From JAWQFO01 sp033436665 (GTDB lineage Bacteria; Pseudomonadota; Alphaproteobacteria; Rhodobacterales; Rhodobacteraceae): a DNA stretch of 64,000 nt. The notes below the pieces were generated by a model that made no database searches, had not been told where the DNA came from, and saw nothing but the letters and a program-made list of their open reading frames with translations. The stretch spans positions 310,001 through 374,000 of the forward strand of contig NZ_JAWQFO010000001.1 of NCBI RefSeq assembly GCF_033436665.1. The letters are read 5' to 3'. The first letter of the stretch is position 1, and the number at the start of each line of letters is the position of its first letter. The position numbers and the translations under genes are program-made. This document shows positions 58,401 through 61,400 of the stretch, piece by piece.

Positions 58401-61400
58401 ATATGTCGCTGATCTGGTTGGCAAGGATCGTCGTCGTGGCCTCGGCCGAAACCGACACGTCGCTTGCGACCACGGTGCGGCTGTCGATGAAGGCCTCGAC
58501 CGCGCCGCGCGCGTCGTTGACCGAGATCGTGCCGCCGATGGCGCGGCTGTCGGAGGGCGCGAGATTGCCGAAGTTCGGGAAGGCGTCCGAGGGCTGCAGG
58601 TCGGTGTCGACCCGATCCCAGAGCAGTCCGTCGTCTTCGCTCATCTCGAGTGCGAGGAAATCCGTCGACAGGTCGACGTTCAACGGAAACGGGCCGTTCC
58701 ATTCCCAGATCTGCCCGGTCGCGCCGACGGAACCAATGTAGTTCGTGCCAAGCAGGACCCGCTCGCCTTCCTCGACCACGACCGAGCCCGACCGCGTGGT
58801 GTAGTCGTAGTCGGTTCCGATCTCGTCCGAGATCAGCGCCAGCAACCCGTCGATGTTGTTCTCGACCGCGGACGAGAGCGCAAGCTGGCTGTCGGCGATG
58901 ATGTTGGCGCTGTCCTCGGCCCGAACCATTAGCGAGCCGGCGGCGCTCGTGTTGCCGGTGCCCACGGCCGCGACATTGGCCCAGAGCTGCGCATTGGCGG
59001 CGATGTCGGCAGCAAGGGCGATGCGCTGCTGAACGCCGACGGTGGAGAACAGACCGGCGTTGAGCTCGATGAATTCGGCAAGCGTGTAAAGCGCGTTCTC
59101 GCCATTGTCGTCGTAGGTGAAGGGCGCGCTCAGGTCACTGACGTCGTCGTCGATGTCGGTGATGTCGGGGCCGGTGTACTTCACGATGTCGCCCGCGGAG
59201 AAGCCCGAGATCGCCAGGTCTTCGTGGATGCGGATCAGGTCTCCCGCCAGAAGGCTGACAGGCACCGCCCGGCTGGTGTAGAGAAAGTCGGCGACCCTCT
59301 GGCTGTCGAAGGCGGCAAACTGCCCGGCATTGGCCTCGATGTAGTCCTCGAGGCTTAGGCTCGGGTTGAAGACGGGGATGTCGGTCCCGGTGAAAGACAC
59401 CACGTCTCCCTGCGCGAAGCCCGACACCGCGAGGTCCGCGGTGATCAGGATCAGGTCATTCTGTGTCAGGCTCGCGGGCGTCGCGTCGCCCTGCAGCACG
59501 CCGCCGAGGTATTCCACGACCGACCCGTCGGCCAGCGCCACACGGTCGCCGATCGCAACCTGGTCGAGCGTCTGCGAGATGTCGTAATCCGCCGAGGTCT
59601 CGCTGATCCACGCCTTAGTCTCGCTGTTGATCCGGTTCGAGGTCAACGTACCGCCGGCGGCCATGCCCGACGATCCCCATTTCAGCGGTTTTGCCGGGTC
59701 GATCAGGGTCTGGACGGCGCTTACGGCCGCATCGACCACGACGCGGTCATTCTTGGTCGCCTGCGTCACCTCGTTACCGACTTGCGCGTCGATCAGGTTG
59801 ACGCTCGCGACCTCCAGAACCGTGGTGCCGGTATCGTTGGTGGTGCGCTTGATTTGCCAGGTTCGGCCACTGTCATCGGAGACGAACCACAGGTCCTGCG
59901 GCGCCAGCGTCTCGACGCTGAGCGCGCCCTCGGTCGTCAGCCCCGCGGCGGCGAGATCGTCCTTCAGCTGCTGCAGGAAGGCCGCGTCCTGCTCGGCATC
60001 TTCCACTGCCGTGTCGAGATCGACATCGACGTCGCCTGCATCGTCGAGACCCTGCGCGTAGCTGAGATCAAAGGTTTCGCCTTGCGGTGTGTAAGTCTCG
60101 GCGAGAACCGCCTCGACGTCCCGCGACAGCGCGGTCACGGCGAGGTCGCCGGCGGCGTTGACCGCCGAATCCTCGATATAGGCTTGCGACCGGACCGGCG
60201 TTTCCTCGATCAGGTAGTCCGATCCCAGAAGCGCGTCGGCCAGTTGGAAGAAGATGTTGGAGCTGTCGTAACCCACCGAGTTGAGGGCGATGACGACGCT
60301 GATGCCCTTGCTGGCCGAGGTCATCTCGGACAGCGCCGTCGCCTCGAGCTGCGCTACGTTCAGCGCGGTAACGTTAACGTCGCCCATCGCCCCGGTCGTG
60401 GTCAGGTCCGAGCGTTCCACAACGGCTTCGGCCGAAGAGTTGACCTGGTTGGTGACGATCACCCCGCCCTTGCTGGTGGTGGAATTCATCTGCGACGCAT
60501 CGAGCGCCGTCAGCACGGCCGCCTCGGTCGCCGACACCGTGATTGCGCCGGTCGTGTCGACGTCCATACCCGAGATCCGCGCCTCGGCACCGCCGCGGAC
60601 GTCGTTGCGCACGACGAGCGCCGAGTAGGCCTTGGCCGATCCCGAAAGATCCCTGCCGGTGGCCGCACTCAGCCCTTTGAGTGCCGCGTTCACGATCGCC
60701 TTCGGAACCACGTTTGTTTCCGACAGCGGCTTCCACCACTGCAGATCGTTGTAGTCGATGGCGTCGAGGTCCATCGGACCGCCAGTGCCGCTATTGGCCG
60801 CGGCATCCCAGAACGCGCCACCGCTGGCGAAATCCGAGGCCTGCCCCATGAACTGGTAGACGATGCCGCGCGTGCCGCGCGTGGTCTCCGTCAAGGACAG
60901 GTCCGCGGTGTTGGCGACGTCGAAGTCGGAGGCCAGCCGCACCTTGGCCCCGAAGTCGAGCGCCTGCGGCCCGGAGGTCGAGGAATAGCTGTAGTCGTCG
61001 AGCAGCGCACCCGCGACGGTTTCGAGAATCCCGGTGCCGAGGTCGTTGTTCTTCGTGGTGCCGGTGATGATCGTGGTCTGCGACGACACGATGGCGGCAT
61101 CGCGCGCCGCGACCGTCAGGGACCCCGCTGCCACGGTCTCCAAGCCGTCGCTGCTGTCGCTGTCCTCGACCGCGGCCAGCGCCTTGCCGGAGAGCATGTT
61201 CGAGGCCAGCACACCCGCCGCCGCCATGGCGCTGGCGCCGAAGAAGGCCGCCGCGTTCGAGCTTGCCTCGGTGTCGATCTTCGCGTCGATCTGGGCGGTG
61301 TTGCCGGCCAGCACCTCGACCGCTCCACCTGCCGACACGCTGCTGTTGCGGATTTTCGCCGTGGCGTCGGACGGATCCTGCGGGCCGAGATCGGTCGCGA